Source: Epiperipatus broadwayi (Eukaryota; Onychophora; Udeonychophora; Euonychophora; Peripatidae). Taken from it: DNA of 64,000 nucleotides. Positions 1 to 12,314 of the stretch are shown in pieces. The position numbers and the translations under genes were made by a program. The DNA lies in the NCBI GenBank assembly GCA_028023455.1, contig JAQFVV010000319.1, positions 62,001 to 126,000 of the forward strand, read 5' to 3'. Positions within the stretch are counted from its first letter, which is position 1. Each line of letters opens with the position of its first letter. The notes below the pieces were generated by a model. That model had not been told where the DNA came from, did not search any database, and saw nothing but the letters and a program-made list of their open reading frames with translations.

Positions 1-850
1 ACAAATCTAAAAATACACAAATTATATAAAAACATACATATATATATATATATTCATAAAAATACACAAACATATACTTATGTATCCTTTTAAATACATG
101 AATACAAACAAAATAAATCCCTCAAACATTTTAATTTTAATCTTTTACCTTTTATTAAAATTCTTTAAAATTTTTCTATATATATTTATTTTTTAATTAT
201 TATTTTTTATTTTCCCCTTATATGTTCTTTACTGTGTTTTCATACTATCATTTTATATCCTTCAAATATTACTTATTTCAATTATTTTTTTTTTTACCCT
301 TATCCTTTATTTTATTTCTTTGTAATTCATCTTTATAACCTTATATTCTATCGCCATCATTTATAATTAAATACTACATTTATAATATATTAATTAACAC
401 TATCTTATTTATCAATTCTTGCCTATATCATTCCTTTTTACTTTTATTTTCTATTTTATACCCATATAAAACCTTTAATTTTTTACTTTATATATTTCCT
501 ATAAATCTCACATACATAAAAATCTAACCTTTAAAGTCTTCAAAATATTCTATACTTAAAATCTATTATATAAAAACCACTTCCTGTAAAACCATGTTTA
601 ATTCCTATTTATTTCCTTTATTTTATTATTACAATAATAATCTTAACTAACTCTAACACTTAATTTTTAATTTTACCTTTTTTAATATTCTTTATTTCCC
701 ATCTTCCATTTTCTTTTACAGATAAACCATTTTTCAATTTATTTTACATTTAAATCTATAGCTTCTATGCTTTAGCTCCCTCTATTGCTTTTCTTACTAA
801 TTAATTTTTTAACTTAACTTTAATTTTATTCTTATACCTTTACTATAACC
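1..850. other. AT-rich stretch without a gene
   Basis: Very AT-rich DNA with poly-T/poly-A runs and a short (AT)n near 45-53. No reading frame, RNA gene or terminal repeat is supported. It lies just downstream of the Penelope-like remnant (read on the minus strand), so part may be its decayed 3' end. Confidence 0.5.
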
Positions 851-859
851 TTTATATTA

Positions 860-2281
860 AAATTTTCCTCAATCCCAAATCTTTATTCATTCTGGGCTTA
901 ATACTATTTATATAAATAGCTACTTTAATCTTTCTTTCTCTCCTACTTTCTGTATAATGTAACATCTTAATACACTCTTTATCAAACTCAAGTCCTGTCT
1001 CCAATCTGTGCATATATATTGGCGAATTCCTATCATATTTATGCTGTATCAACCTCCTATAAATTGAATTATTAGTTTCTTCACATAATTCATTACCTCT
1101 TTATTTTTAACTTTACAATCCTTACAATTATTTTCATAAACCCCATTAACTTTATTATACTGTTTTATTTAAATATTTATATTTATTCTATAATATTACT
1201 ATTATATTCTTTCTTTTTTTATTAACTATTTTTATTTTTAATACTTCAGTAAACTTTTTATTAATTTTGTTTATAATCCTATTTAAACTTTTAAATATAT
1301 AATTATTTCCTGTTTTTAAACCTACATAAGCTGTTTTTTTACTTATCTGTTTATCTCTATTTTTTTATACTTATCTGTTATCTTCTTTTCTATCTTTTTA
1401 ATATTGTTATTCACAAACTTTTCTAGTTATTCATAACTCATTAATTCTTCTTTAATTAACCTTTTTTGCTTAATATACTCATCTTCATCCAAGCAATAAT
1501 TTATTGCCCTATAGATTCTAGAATATATTGTGCTTTTTTTATATTTTATATCTATATTTGAAAATCAATTAGCAATCTTATATATATTATTATTCTTATA
1601 TATTGATGTTTGTATCTTACATTTCCCTTATATTTTTTTAATTCTATATCTAAATATACCATTCTATCATTTTCCTTCTTTCCCACAGTAAATTTAATGC
1701 CTTCATTTATTTTATTAACTTTGACAATAAATAAATCTATCTACCTCTGTGATCTGTTAAATATTAATAAATAATCATCCACATATCTCCTAATAAATAT
1801 TGGTGCATTACCACTTCCTAACATTACCTTTTCTAATTCTTCCATATAAATAGTACTTAAAATCCCACTTAAAGCTCCCTTATTAGCAAACCTTGCTTCT
1901 GCTTATAAAAACCTTTATACTTAAATGTTATTCCCTTACAATATATTTCTATAATTAGTATTAATCTCTTTCATATCTACCAGTTAATATTTCTATTGCT
2001 TTTTTTACATTAATGTTCATATACATTGATACGGCATCCATCTTAACCAAAGTTAACCTATAATTATGATATCTACTATCTTTCTTATATCATTTATTAA
2101 AATCTTATTATTTTTTATAAATGAACTGCTCAATTTATCTATATTTTTTATTTTATTTGCCATCCATTTAGAAACATTATTAAAATATGATCCTTCTCCA
2201 TTTATAACTGGTCTCAATGGTATACCTTCTTTTAATATTTTAGGTTTTATAATTTTTTTTTATAAAAAATGGATTAATTAA
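860..2281 (-). pseudogene. Penelope-like retroelement, RT plus GIY-YIG, decayed
   Basis: On the minus strand, conceptual translation with frameshifts and stops gives the domain order of a Penelope-like element (PLE). A segment near 2281-2060 reads EGIPLRPVINGEG, like RT finger residues. Near 1900-1750 comes RFANKGALSG followed by RRYVDDYLLIF, with the catalytic YVDD at 1774-1785. At 1150-860 a segment starts NGVYENNCKDC and continues SIYRRLIQHKYDRNSP and FDKECIKMLHYTESRRERK, as in PLE GIY-YIG endonucleases, although the YIG part is disrupted. PLEs are known to couple this RT to a GIY-YIG nuclease for target-primed insertion. Many in-frame stops show it is dead. Ends are not defined; it abuts a LINE of opposite strand. 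Confidence 0.75.
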
Positions 2282-2299
2282 TTAATGAAAGCAATGCAA

Positions 2300-5200
2300 A
2301 AAGGGAAAAGATAAGATTAGATAACCAAACTAATTACAAATGTAATAGAGAAGAATCAAACGAATTTATAAAGGGGTAGTAAGAAAGGGAGAAATTGGTA
2401 AAATTGGATGTTTGAATATACAAAGTGATAGGAGAATAGAAAAGTGACTGGAATTAAACAAAGCAGTTAAAAATGAAGGGTTTGAAGTATTCTAAGAGAA
2501 CCTCAACTAAAAGATTTAGTATGAAAGGGTATAAATAGAAAAGAAAAAAGTGTTAGTGGTGTAGGAGATATGTCAAAAAATATTTAAATACTGTAAAGTG
2601 TCAAGAATATTTATGATATGAGATAAGATTAGGAAGACAAGAATGGATAGTAGCTATAGTGTATATGACCACTGGAGATAGTCAAACTAAAATGGAGTGG
2701 AACAGTAGCATATATGAATGCTTAGTTAAGGATATGCAAATGAAGGATGATATTGAAGAAATTGATGAATAGATAACAAGAATGGATAGCTTTTGAAATT
2801 TTTTTGCCAGTGTAAATTTGAGCATTCAAAATTTATCAAATATTTATGAGGGGTAAGACACGTGGTCTAAAAATAATATTTTTCACACAATAGATTATGT
2901 ATTTGTAGAGAAAGAGGGAATGAATAAAGTATAGTAAATTAAACTGTTTGATAATGGTGATTATGTAATTGTGATCATAATTTCTTTATAATAGAAATGG
3001 CTACTAATGTGATGGAAAATAATAATAAAAGTAGAAAGAATAGTTAAAGGTGTGGATGGAGAATGAATGATAAGAATGTTAGAATATAAAAGAAATGAAG
3101 AAATCATGAAAGAGTTTGTTGGAGATAAATATAAGGACTAGTACGGTGAAGTAGAAAAAGTGGAAAATAGGGTTTTAGATAAGAATATTCAGAAGAATAA
3201 AAGTAATAGAAAAGTGAAAATTAATAAAAGTGTAAAAATGAAGGGGAAAGCAGGCAGCAAATATAAATGTGCTATAAAAAACAAAGAAAAGGGAAAAGAT
3301 TTGAAATATTAAATGGGGCTAAAATAGGTCATTATATAGAGAGAATGAAATTATTTGAGGATATTAATAAAAATGGAAGAGATGGAAATAAAATTTTTTG
3401 GAAATATATTAAAAGCAGGAATGTAGGGGAAAGAGAAATAGTATTACTAAATGTTAGGAAAAAGAATATAGCTCTAGAGAAGAATTATACAATCTTAAAT
3501 ATGTAATGGATGTAGAAAAGATGTTAGATGAAGGACAGAGTGATAACAAACATAAAAGCACATAGTAATGAAAATATTAGTTTTACAGAAAAAAATTGAA
3601 TGAGGCAGGACAAGTGGAAAGGCAAGAGACATAGATGGATGGGCAGAGATGGTGATGAATTTGGAAAATAGGACAAAATTAAATCTATTATCATGTTTTA
3701 ATAAGATGGCATAGAAAACAGAATTTCCAGACAGCAGGAATAATACAAGAATGAGACTATTATTTTTAAAAAAAGATAAGGACCATGGAAAGATAAAAAA
3801 TTGGAGACAAGTTGCAATAATGTCAGTATTATATAAAGTTTTTGCAATATGGTGGCTGAAAAGATGACAAAATGGATGAAAAAAAATAATATAATGGGAG
3901 AAATGCATGGAGATTTTAGAATAGATAGGCATATAGGAGATACTTTATTTGTAGTCACACAACTTATAGATATGAGTAGAAATACAGATAGACAGTTATA
4001 TATGGTCTTTATTGATATAGAGAACATATATGATAAAGTAAATAGAAATAGATTATGGATAAGCTTAATAAATTTGGGAATGGATCTTATTAAAAAAAAT
4101 TGTATGAAAATAATTACTATATCCATCAATTAGAAAATATAGAATCAGTTAAGAGTTAAAAATGGGGTGAGACTAAGGTAATGATGCCCTAAGTCACCTA
4201 TTTTGTTTTTGTTATATTTGATAGAAATGTTGAGAGCAATAGAAATGACTACGAAGAGGGATAGAGATACCATTAATAGATGGTAAGGGAGTGTATATAT
4301 TATCAAGTCTTTTATTTGCTGATAATATCTTCTTATGTACAGAAAGTAGAGAAGATATGGAAGTTATGCTGAAGATGTGGGTAGAGGTTGGGATTACATT
4401 TAGCAAAGAAGAATCAAAAATAATGATGACAAATGTTGGGGAAAGAGAAGAGAAAGAATTTTTATTGGGGAATATAAAGTTAAATGTGGTGAATAGGTAT
4501 AATTACTTGGGAATCATTTTAAGAAACCAGAGAAATTGCTTGGATGAATGGGAAAAAAATTGATAAATGAAGCAAAGAAAAGAAAATGACTGATAAAGAA
4601 ATTAACAGTGCTTTCATATAATAAATATGATGTAACAAGAATTGTATGGTAGTGGCAGTAGCAGGATTAACTTATGGTAATGGTGTATTATTTGTTAGTA
4701 AAGAGGTATTAGATTACTTAGAAAAGATACAAAGAGAAGTAGAATGACATGCATTAGATGCAGATGCATGGATAGCAAAAGAGGTAATTCAAGGAGAAAT
4801 GGTATAGTCAAGTTTTTATATGAGAGATGCAAAAAAGCAAAATTAATGGATAGTAAGAGAATAGCAAAAATAGTATTTAATTGGATTATGAGTAAAGGAC
4901 AGGCAACAAGATAGGTGAGAAAGGTAGTATGGTATGCAGAAGATCGGGATAAAGACTTTATGTCAGTATACTTGCACAAAATGGTGGTATGATTGTGTTA
5001 GGAGAATTGTTGAATGTTATGGTGGCAAAGAATGGAATAAAAGAACAGATACATTAATAAAAAATAGAGAAATGGAGAACTAGTATGGAGAGTAAAAAGA
5101 GTTTATATATATATATATATATATTAAAACGAAGATTTGCACGGGTTAGATTTGTACGGGTTAAATATATATTATATATATATATATATAGAAGTAGACA

Positions 5201-5612
5201 GAATATTGGATGTGAGTTAATTTACAATAATAGCAAGGGAAATAGTTTGCTATTTACAGCTCAAACAAGATTGTTAGCAAACAAGAAAATATATGCATAA
5301 ATGGAAAAATGTGAGTGATTTAGTCTGTCGGTTATATAAGGAAGGCATAGAAAATATCAGGCATTTACTAATTGAATGTAAATGCTTACAAGCAGAAAGA
5401 GTTCAAATAATGAAGTTGTAGGAAAATAAATATAAAGAAAGTGATTATACCCAAAATGGGTTCTCTGCTTTTATCCTGGGTTTGAAAAAAAATAAAGGGG
5501 ATCTAGATATAAGAGTGGACAAAGATGATGTTGTGAAAATGGGATGGCGCAGGATAGAAAAGATATGGGAAAAACTTAAGGTGTGGAATGGAAATGGATG
5601 GGAAGGTGGCTA
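2300..5612 (+). pseudogene. APE-type LINE pseudogene (tick/spider-like)
   Basis: Broken non-LTR retrotransposon polyprotein read across several frames. Near 2780-2930 the endonuclease end is visible (FFASVNLSIQNLSN, then WSKNNIFHTIDYVFVEKEG). The RT begins near 3780; motif A reads VFIDIENIYDKVNRNRLW (about 4002-4055) and the catalytic box is FADN at 4315-4326, where active enzymes have two acidic residues (FADD or YADD). RYNYLGIILRNQ follows near 4497. The C-terminal region near 5340-5400 contains ENIRHLLIECKCLQAER, typical of arachnid LINEs of the CR1/Jockey/RTE kind. Many stops plus an (AT)n expansion near 5105-5190 mark it as inactive. Exact clade is not decided from sequence alone. Confidence 0.75.
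5105..5190. repeat. (AT)n pair flanking a short insert in the LINE
   Basis: Two (AT)n tracts flank about 45 bp that contains two near copies of a short motif (GCACGGGTTAG / GTACGGGTTA). This interrupts the LINE C-terminal coding region and probably arose by microsatellite expansion or a small insertion. Confidence 0.6.
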
Positions 5613-6198
5613 ACATGTTTCTCTGAGCTTAGTAGTTTGGTTGAAAGATTCCTGACTTTGGTAAATGCAAGAGACATTTTATTAGATTTCTAAAAGGAAT
5701 AAAATCTATTTTCATACTGCGAATAAATTTTATTTCATTTTAAGTCGTTTATTATAAATTTTATTTAAGACTGATCAATATTTTATATTTTAATAAATAT
5801 GTGTGTATTATAAGAGAATTGTATATACAAAAATTGTGATAAAGTGAATAGAAGAAACTATCTTTTTAAGTAACAAAATATGATGAGGTATATTTAATTT
5901 AATTAAATCATAGTAATACGTGCCTTAACTATGATTAAGTCTATAATTTTATTCCAATTCACAAATTCTTCTGGGAAAGACTAATGTCTATTTTGTTATT
6001 ATATTGCTCTGCATTAATATAATGGGCTTTTGTGATGAACATTATTTTTTAATAAAATTTAAAATGCTATTATTTCATATATATTAGTAATAAAAATGAA
6101 GTCATACATCATATGTCTTAATTTAATAAGCTTGTACTACAAATGTAATATAATAAGCTTGTTAAGAGCTATTAGCACACTCACTGTATTACATATAT
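5613..6198. other. LINE 3' flank, no gene
   Basis: AT-rich sequence between the LINE 3' end and the edge of LTR element A. It may include the LINE 3' UTR (rich in AATAAA-like words near 5698-5760). It ends in ACATATAT directly before the A element, which is that element's left flank. No coding feature is supported. Confidence 0.5.
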
Positions 6199-9100
6199 TG
6201 TACCGGTCAAAATATGTTGATCCATCTAACATGAGCTGGAACTCAATGAAATGTACTTCAAACCCAGTCAAGCCCAAGATTTAGATCAGGGACCAACCTA
6301 GATTCAAACCCATTTCACAAGCCTCAGATCGAACACCTAATGAAAACATAATAATGACATGAGAACTAATTCTTAAGTCTGGCCCACTAGAAAAGTGAAA
6401 GAGACAATGAGACATTTAAGAAGAATGCACATATATCTTGGAATGTATGGAAGCAGAGAGACAATAATTCAAACTACATAAGTGGCTTAAATAATAATAA
6501 AATATTTAATAAAACATTTAATGAACAGTAAATTACTTATATATTTATTTGAATGCTCTTATGAATAAATTACATATTATACATCAATAAATATATTTGG
6601 TGGGTGGCTCTGAAAGGTGATGATGAGCATACAAAATTATGAAGCATTCTAAGCATCATTATACATATTATACAACCTATTTTCACATCGTTTCAGTCAT
6701 GAAAATCAAAATATACATTTTAAAAATGGTTGTCATGGAGGATGACATTAGTAAGGATTTAGGAAGGTAATATACATTTAAGTCAAGTGTCTTTAATTAG
6801 CAAACATAATAATTTTAACCATTCTTTAAATTCAGATTTAAAAAAAAAAGAATGCTTTGTTTTTTAAAATATGTATGATCTTAAATAAATGGGATGAATT
6901 ACGATGGTGAGATTTTACAAAAAAAAAACAGAAAAAAAAAAACAATATTATTAATTAAACTAATGACTATTGTTGGAAAGACATATATATACATAAGCAA
7001 AGTGTAAGTTTATGATTACAGCATCGAAATGAGGTCATGAAATAAATAAATTAATACTAATGGAAAAGCAGCAGGGCTGATATAAAGGCAATAGAATCCA
7101 AAGTAATGTCGTGCTTCCAAATGAAGAAAACAAAGTGGCTAAGAGTCCCTTTTCTAGGGTACTGCTTATAGTAGTTTAATTAGGCTTGATGTGGTCCTCA
7201 AGGTTCTCTGGGCGACCAGTGCTAGAGGCCTGTTATACAAAAATGATCCTTGAAAGGTCAACTACTCGCAGAATAGGGTGTGAAGAAAGTCTATGGGACT
7301 GAGTTCATCAGAACCCTCCAAGCTAGAAGTATGTAATATTTAATAAATGAAGCCTTATATCATCAATGCAACATAATACTATCTTTAATGACATGAAATG
7401 GAAATCACTATTTTAAAATGCATAAACCTCATTCGAATGCTATAATTTAAGCAATTAACCCTATGCTATAATAATATATGTGGGAAAGATTTAATTCATA
7501 CAAATAGGTTTTAAAAATTACCCCCCTTTCCTTCCTTGCTATTTAACAGGCTGAAATCCCACCCTCACAAATTTTGTAACTTGTGAATAATCAAGTCTTT
7601 GAAATATTAAGAGTATAGCTTTATAATATAGATCAGGGGTCCCCAACCTTTTTGCACTTAAGAGCACATTTTATAATACTGGCTAGGTGGCGGGCACCAT
7701 TTATTTTTTCCACCAGATGACGGGCACCATTTATTTTTTCAATGTAAATTTATAGCTGTATATTGTTAATAATACACATAATGTACAAAAAAAATATTTA
7801 TTTCAAAAATAAAATTTTAACATATAATTAACATTTATATTTTTACGCTATAAAAGTATAGTATGCCCTACAATTTGATTACAATATAATACAATAATTT
7901 ATAAGAAATTTTAAAAATTAAATTTATTTGTATCAGATAAATAATTTTTTAGCGTGTTTGGATAGTGGCAGGCACACTAAAATGGTCTGCGAGCACCATG
8001 GTGCCCGCGGGCATAGGGTTGGGGACCCCTGATATAGATGATATAAAAAACAATAATAAGAAGAAAAAATCACCTTTTCAGAATTAAAGGCATGACATAA
8101 AAAAATATTTGATAGTGTTAATTTTTCGGTACTTTAAAAATTATACCTAAAGAATATTTTTTAAATACATTTTTAAGAAAATCATAAAATTAGATTAACC
8201 TGGGAAACAGTCTGGCGAGCATATTAATTAAGAAAGTATATAAATCTAATTCAAAAGAGAGGGGTTTTATTAACTTCGACTCAGAGAGGTTTAGGTAGTA
8301 GGGAAAATAACTTTATATATTAGGCTCGCAAGATTGTTTAGATTGGCAACTTAAAAATAATAAAATACAACAGTTTAAAATTAAGAAAGGAACCGCATTA
8401 ACATTAAAGAAATAAGAGCAGACTTTACATATAAAAAAAAATGAGTAGTCTGAGAACAAATTTACATTAATAGTTAATACCAAAAAAAAAAAAACATTTA
8501 ATTTAACAATTTAAAATGAAATCCAGATAGCTGGGATTGAGGTTAGTTTAGAAGGAATAAGATGTAAAGTTTATAGGCAGTTCTTAGGTTAATTACCTTG
8601 CTATATTAAAGAGTCCATTTTAATAATTCGGCTCCAGCATGGCAAATATAATAGGATTGAAACCAATGTGATAGCAAGTTTCCATTAGGCATTTCTCCAT
8701 TCTTAAATCATATTTTGGGGCATCAGTGAAATGATTATTCAAGGCAAGATTGACCAGCAAAAAGACAAGGAAGGTGATTAGTTTTCTACTCGTCCAACAT
8801 TTTGAAAAAAAATAGTGTGGAGTCTTTTTACAACAGCTTTTCTACAAACTAGTTCTCTCCTAGGTAGTCAAAAATCAACCCATTATATACAGCCCTCAGG
8901 TATTTGAGGAATGCTTTTAGTATTTTTTTTAATTTCATTTCTTTCACCTATTGTTTTGGAGATGCAACCATTAGATAATTTGTCCAAAAATATATATACA
9001 AATCTATTTCCAGATTAGAAATAGATTTGATAAAATGTTAATGGCAAAAGTATAACTTCTTATTTTGATTTCCCTTTTTACTTTTAGTATAGTTTAATTA

Positions 9101-9525
9101 AACATTCTTTCCCAAAATTAGATAATGTAAAATTTCCACCCTTTTAATTACTTTTGGACAATTATCAGTTACATACTCCATCTTGGATTTTTAAAAGAAA
9201 AATATAGTTTTTAACAAATTTTAATAAAAAGTTATTTTTTTTACAAACTTAAAAACAATATTGGCAAAATTAATATAGTGTTAGTAATTGCTCCCATTAT
9301 ATATATATTTGAGCTGCACCTAATATATTTTGATTTTTAATAAAAGAATTAATATTATGTAGTAAAAAATATTAAGAACTAAATTTTATAATCTTTTAGG
9401 TGCACATCTCAAACATATATATATAAAATAAATATACATTAATATAGGAGCAGGAGTGAACATAAGGTTCAAATATGGGTTAGTAGTTTGGTGAGTATGA
9501 AGGACCATGAAGCACAACTGCTTCA
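6199..9525 (-). repeat. Element A 3' LTR
   Basis: Direct repeat matching 12315-16240 plus 23857-24084 along its whole length with moderate divergence. About 2.9 kb once the 398-bp MITE and its 8-bp duplication are removed. On the minus strand it starts TGAAGCAGTTG and ends GACCGGTACA. It does not contain the 1.34-kb insertion or element B, so it records the uninterrupted LTR sequence. Confidence 0.8.
7634..8031. mobile_element. hAT-type MITE, 398 bp
   Basis: Terminal inverted repeats CAGGGGTCCCCAACC (start) and GGTTGGGGACCCCTG (end) are perfect over 15 bp. An exact 8-bp target duplication ATATAGAT lies at 7626-7633 and 8032-8039. The 8-bp duplication and CAGGG ends are the hAT superfamily signature. 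Subterminal GGCGGGCACCAT and ATGGTGCCCGC extend the inverted symmetry. There is no coding capacity, so it depends on a transposase in trans. The sister LTR (near 13720-13740) lacks it, which gives an empty site. Confidence 0.93.
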
Positions 9526-9546
9526 TACTTCCCTACTTATAACAGA
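9526..9546 (-). other. Polypurine-tract candidate of element A
   Basis: Read on the minus strand, AAGTAGGGAAGTA lies immediately upstream of the 3' LTR start TGAAGC. Position and purine content fit a plus-strand primer for reverse transcription and support the minus orientation of element A. Confidence 0.5.
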
Positions 9547-9729
9547 TGGAAAGATTCATAATTATATATTAACAATATTTTGACTATGAGTCTTCGAGTG
9601 ATGACCCAAATAGATGCTTTTAAAATTCATGTTTTATGTTAATGTACCTTTTCATTTATTTCTTCATGGCTTTACATCTTAAATTACAATTACCTATACT
9701 ATTTTCTCTCCTATCACCTATTCTCTTAA

Positions 9730-10930
9730 CTATCTTACACATAAAATAAAGCAAATTAAAGACGTATCCAGTGTCTTTGGTCCAATTGGATTGTTTTTGT
9801 TTTTCCCTCTTCATGGTTCACGAGTTTTTCAGACTGGTATTTGATCTTTATCTTTTACTGGTATTGGGTGGTATACAAAGTTTCATTGGTCATGTGTTAC
9901 TTGCTTCTTGATTTTGATCTTGGGCTGTTATCCATAATCTATTGACACGAGAAATTCGGCCATTTCTTCTATTTTACTTATTCTGCTTGAAATCATCTCT
10001 TGCAACCATGGTGGCATACTGTGTCTAATTATCTGAATATGCGAATTTTGCAAAAACCTCTGCTTAGTAACCTGTTTTAAAAAAAGTTGTGTGTGCATCT
10101 CTTGGTGGTTAGCTGGAAAATTTTTCTATGGTTATGGAGTGTAAGACACTTTCCTGTTTCTCCTTGCTCCAAAATATTTTGAATAAAGCACTGAGTTACT
10201 CTTCAAAATTTATTGGTTTGGACTTTACAGACTGCCACCAATCTTTGGCTATGGCTCTTAGCTATTGATTAGTGATGGCTATTTGTTTATTATCGCTGAG
10301 GAGGTAAAGTGTGAACATCTTCAGACTTTCCACATGCTCCTGTTGACTCTCTCTGGGTTCACCATGGAATATCTGTATTTGCATAAAACATGCCATGATG
10401 GGTGATGTCTGGTGAGTGATCAGTTGCTCTGGTTTTATAGTCTTGATAACCTTAACTGTGGTGTCCGACAGTACATTTCCTTTGGTTTAACCATTTTAAT
10501 TATTGGTTGTTCTTTTTGCTCTGGCTCATTAATTTCATTTGGTTCCCTTTTTTCTTCAGAGTCTCCTAACTCCTCTTTTTCCTTTTTGTCATACCTCATT
10601 TCCTGCCCACCTTTTATAACTTTTCAGAGTTCTTTTATTTCATGTAATAATTGTCTCATCATCATTAGGATAGCTTGGTTAAACTCATTTCTTGTCTGTC
10701 ATTCATTGAATTGGTGTAGTAATTTCTCTAGATCTTTGAACAGTATTTTCAGATCTGATGATCCCATTGGGTCTTCTAACTGTAAGTTGGTCTGTGGTGC
10801 TCCATCACTCACATCTTCATGCTCTTGTTTGTCCCTTTCCTCATCCACTTTATTATTAAGAGTTTTTTTCTTTCACTTTGCTGACTGATCTAAAAAACAT
10901 TCTGCTGAGATATATTTATATTATATTATT
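9730..10930 (-). pseudogene. Degraded gag of element A
   Basis: The minus strand translates to a gag-like protein broken by several stops. From about 10850 down: an acidic, helical N-terminal part (EDPMGSSDLKILFKDLEKLL, then ILMMMRQLLHEIKELWKVI and an E/K-rich stretch). Then comes a capsid-like segment with IFHGEPRESQQEH, LYLLSDNKQIAI, AIAKDWWQSVKSKPINFEE (about 10200-10260) and LFKIFWSKEKQESV. The A-x-x-W-W then F-x-x-x-F/W spacing is that of the retrotransposon gag family found in Ty3-type elements. A short later segment reads MPPWLQEMISSRISKIEEMAEFL. No zinc knuckle, protease or polymerase follows before the LTR. The long plus-strand frame at 10412-10888 is its antisense shadow. Confidence 0.7.
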
Positions 10931-12275
10931 CTTCATTAATAAACACCCTCCCCACCTTTTAAAAATCATCTCCCACCTAATCAACTACTGCTTCACTACT
11001 TTCTATGTCTCTACCCTCAACTATCACTTTGCTGACATACTAACTTCCACTTGCTAACAAAATTTGTTTATTTAAACATTTTATTCAATATTTATCCCTA
11101 TGATCCCAATCTCTTATCCATTTCTTCATTTGGTTTCTTCTTGGTCACACCAATGCATCTGAAAAAGACAACTCAGTCTGGTTAATATATATTCAATATT
11201 TATACATGATATCATTAAATAAAAAAAATTTTGCTCTCATACTATTTGTCTGGGTTCGAATTCTCCATTTCCAACATTTTTGACATTTTTACTCACTACT
11301 GGTTGGCAAAATTTCTTTTATAAGGGTGCCAGTCAACACAGAGTAATCAATGATTTGGCACAATTTTAACACTTTTTTACATACGTCTGAATAACAACCA
11401 TTGGAATAAAAATATATATACATTTTTTTATTGAAAAAAACATCTCTAAACTTCATATCTGTAGCATAGACAGATATATTTATTCCACATGTTACATTGA
11501 GGAAGAAAAAAACTACATCTATTCTGTATTTATGGCTGTTACATTGAGGAAGAAAAAACTACATCTATTCTGTATTTATGGCTGTAGTACATGGATCTTA
11601 TCTTTAACAAACTACTTTTAATTATCAAACATAAAAACAATTTTTTTTATATAAAACCAACTACTAAACAAATCCCTACATACAGTTGTAGTACATGATT
11701 TTTATCTTTAATAACTCTACTTTAATTATCTAACATGAAAACAGATTTTTCTGGACATAAAACCAACTACTAAAAAAAGTGTTACTTATGGTTGTAATAC
11801 ATTGGTCTTATCTTTAATAAACTCTACTTTTAATTATCTAATATGAAAACAAACTTCTCTTGTCATAAAACCAACTACTAAAAAAAATTCCTACTTATGG
11901 CTGTAGCACATGGGTTTTTAGCCTTAACAAATGAATTTTATACTTATAAACTGACTACTTTACTTTAAAAATTTCAGAGCACAAGTTTTAATCTAACATT
12001 TTGCTACTGGTTATGTAAGATTTCTTTTATTTACTCAATCAGTTTATTACAATTTCTGGGTGAAAACATGGTATTTCTTCTTTCCTTTATTAACACAATG
12101 GTATGTGGTTTTATAAACTCAATATCAAAAAACATTTTTAATTCTAAAACATTACCTATATATTAGAGTGTAAACACATTATTTTTATTTCTAGAATATT
12201 ACGTATATATTAGATTGTAAACAAATTATATACATATACTAGTGACCTCTCCAGGGTATAGAAATAATTAATAAG
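10931..12275 (-). other. Element A leader between primer site and gag
   Basis: About 1.3 kb without coding, between the primer-site candidate and the gag remnant of element A. It includes the ~105-bp tandem repeat annotated separately. On the plus strand GGGTTCGAATTCTCC near 11252 resembles a pol III B box, but no further tRNA-like structure is convincing. Confidence 0.5.
11480..11935. repeat. Tandem repeat, ~104-111 bp unit
   Basis: The words CTGTAGTACATGG, TTGTAGTACATGA, TTGTAATACATTGG and CTGTAGCACATGGG recur near 11582, 11686, 11790 and 11901, each followed by TTTAATAACTCTACTTTTAATT-like and CATAAAACCAACTACTAA words. About four diverged copies. A separate exact ~42-bp duplication (GTTACATTGAGGAAGAAAAA...) lies at 11489-11580. 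Confidence 0.75.
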
Positions 12276-12295
12276 GGCTCATGATTGGGTGTCCA
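12276..12295 (-). other. Primer binding site candidate of element A
   Basis: The minus strand reads TGGACACCCAATCATGAGCC, a decayed match to the lysine-tRNA primer site TGGCGCCCAACGTGGGGC known from many retroelements. It lies about 20 nt inside the 5' LTR boundary. Weak alone, but elements B and C carry clearer versions at the same place. Confidence 0.4.
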
Positions 12296-12314
12296 AATGC
12301 GGAAAAAAAATCCA

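Noticed and set aside
10412-10888. 158-codon plus-strand frame
   Set aside because: Antisense to the gag remnant, whose minus-strand translation has the expected helical and W-W features.
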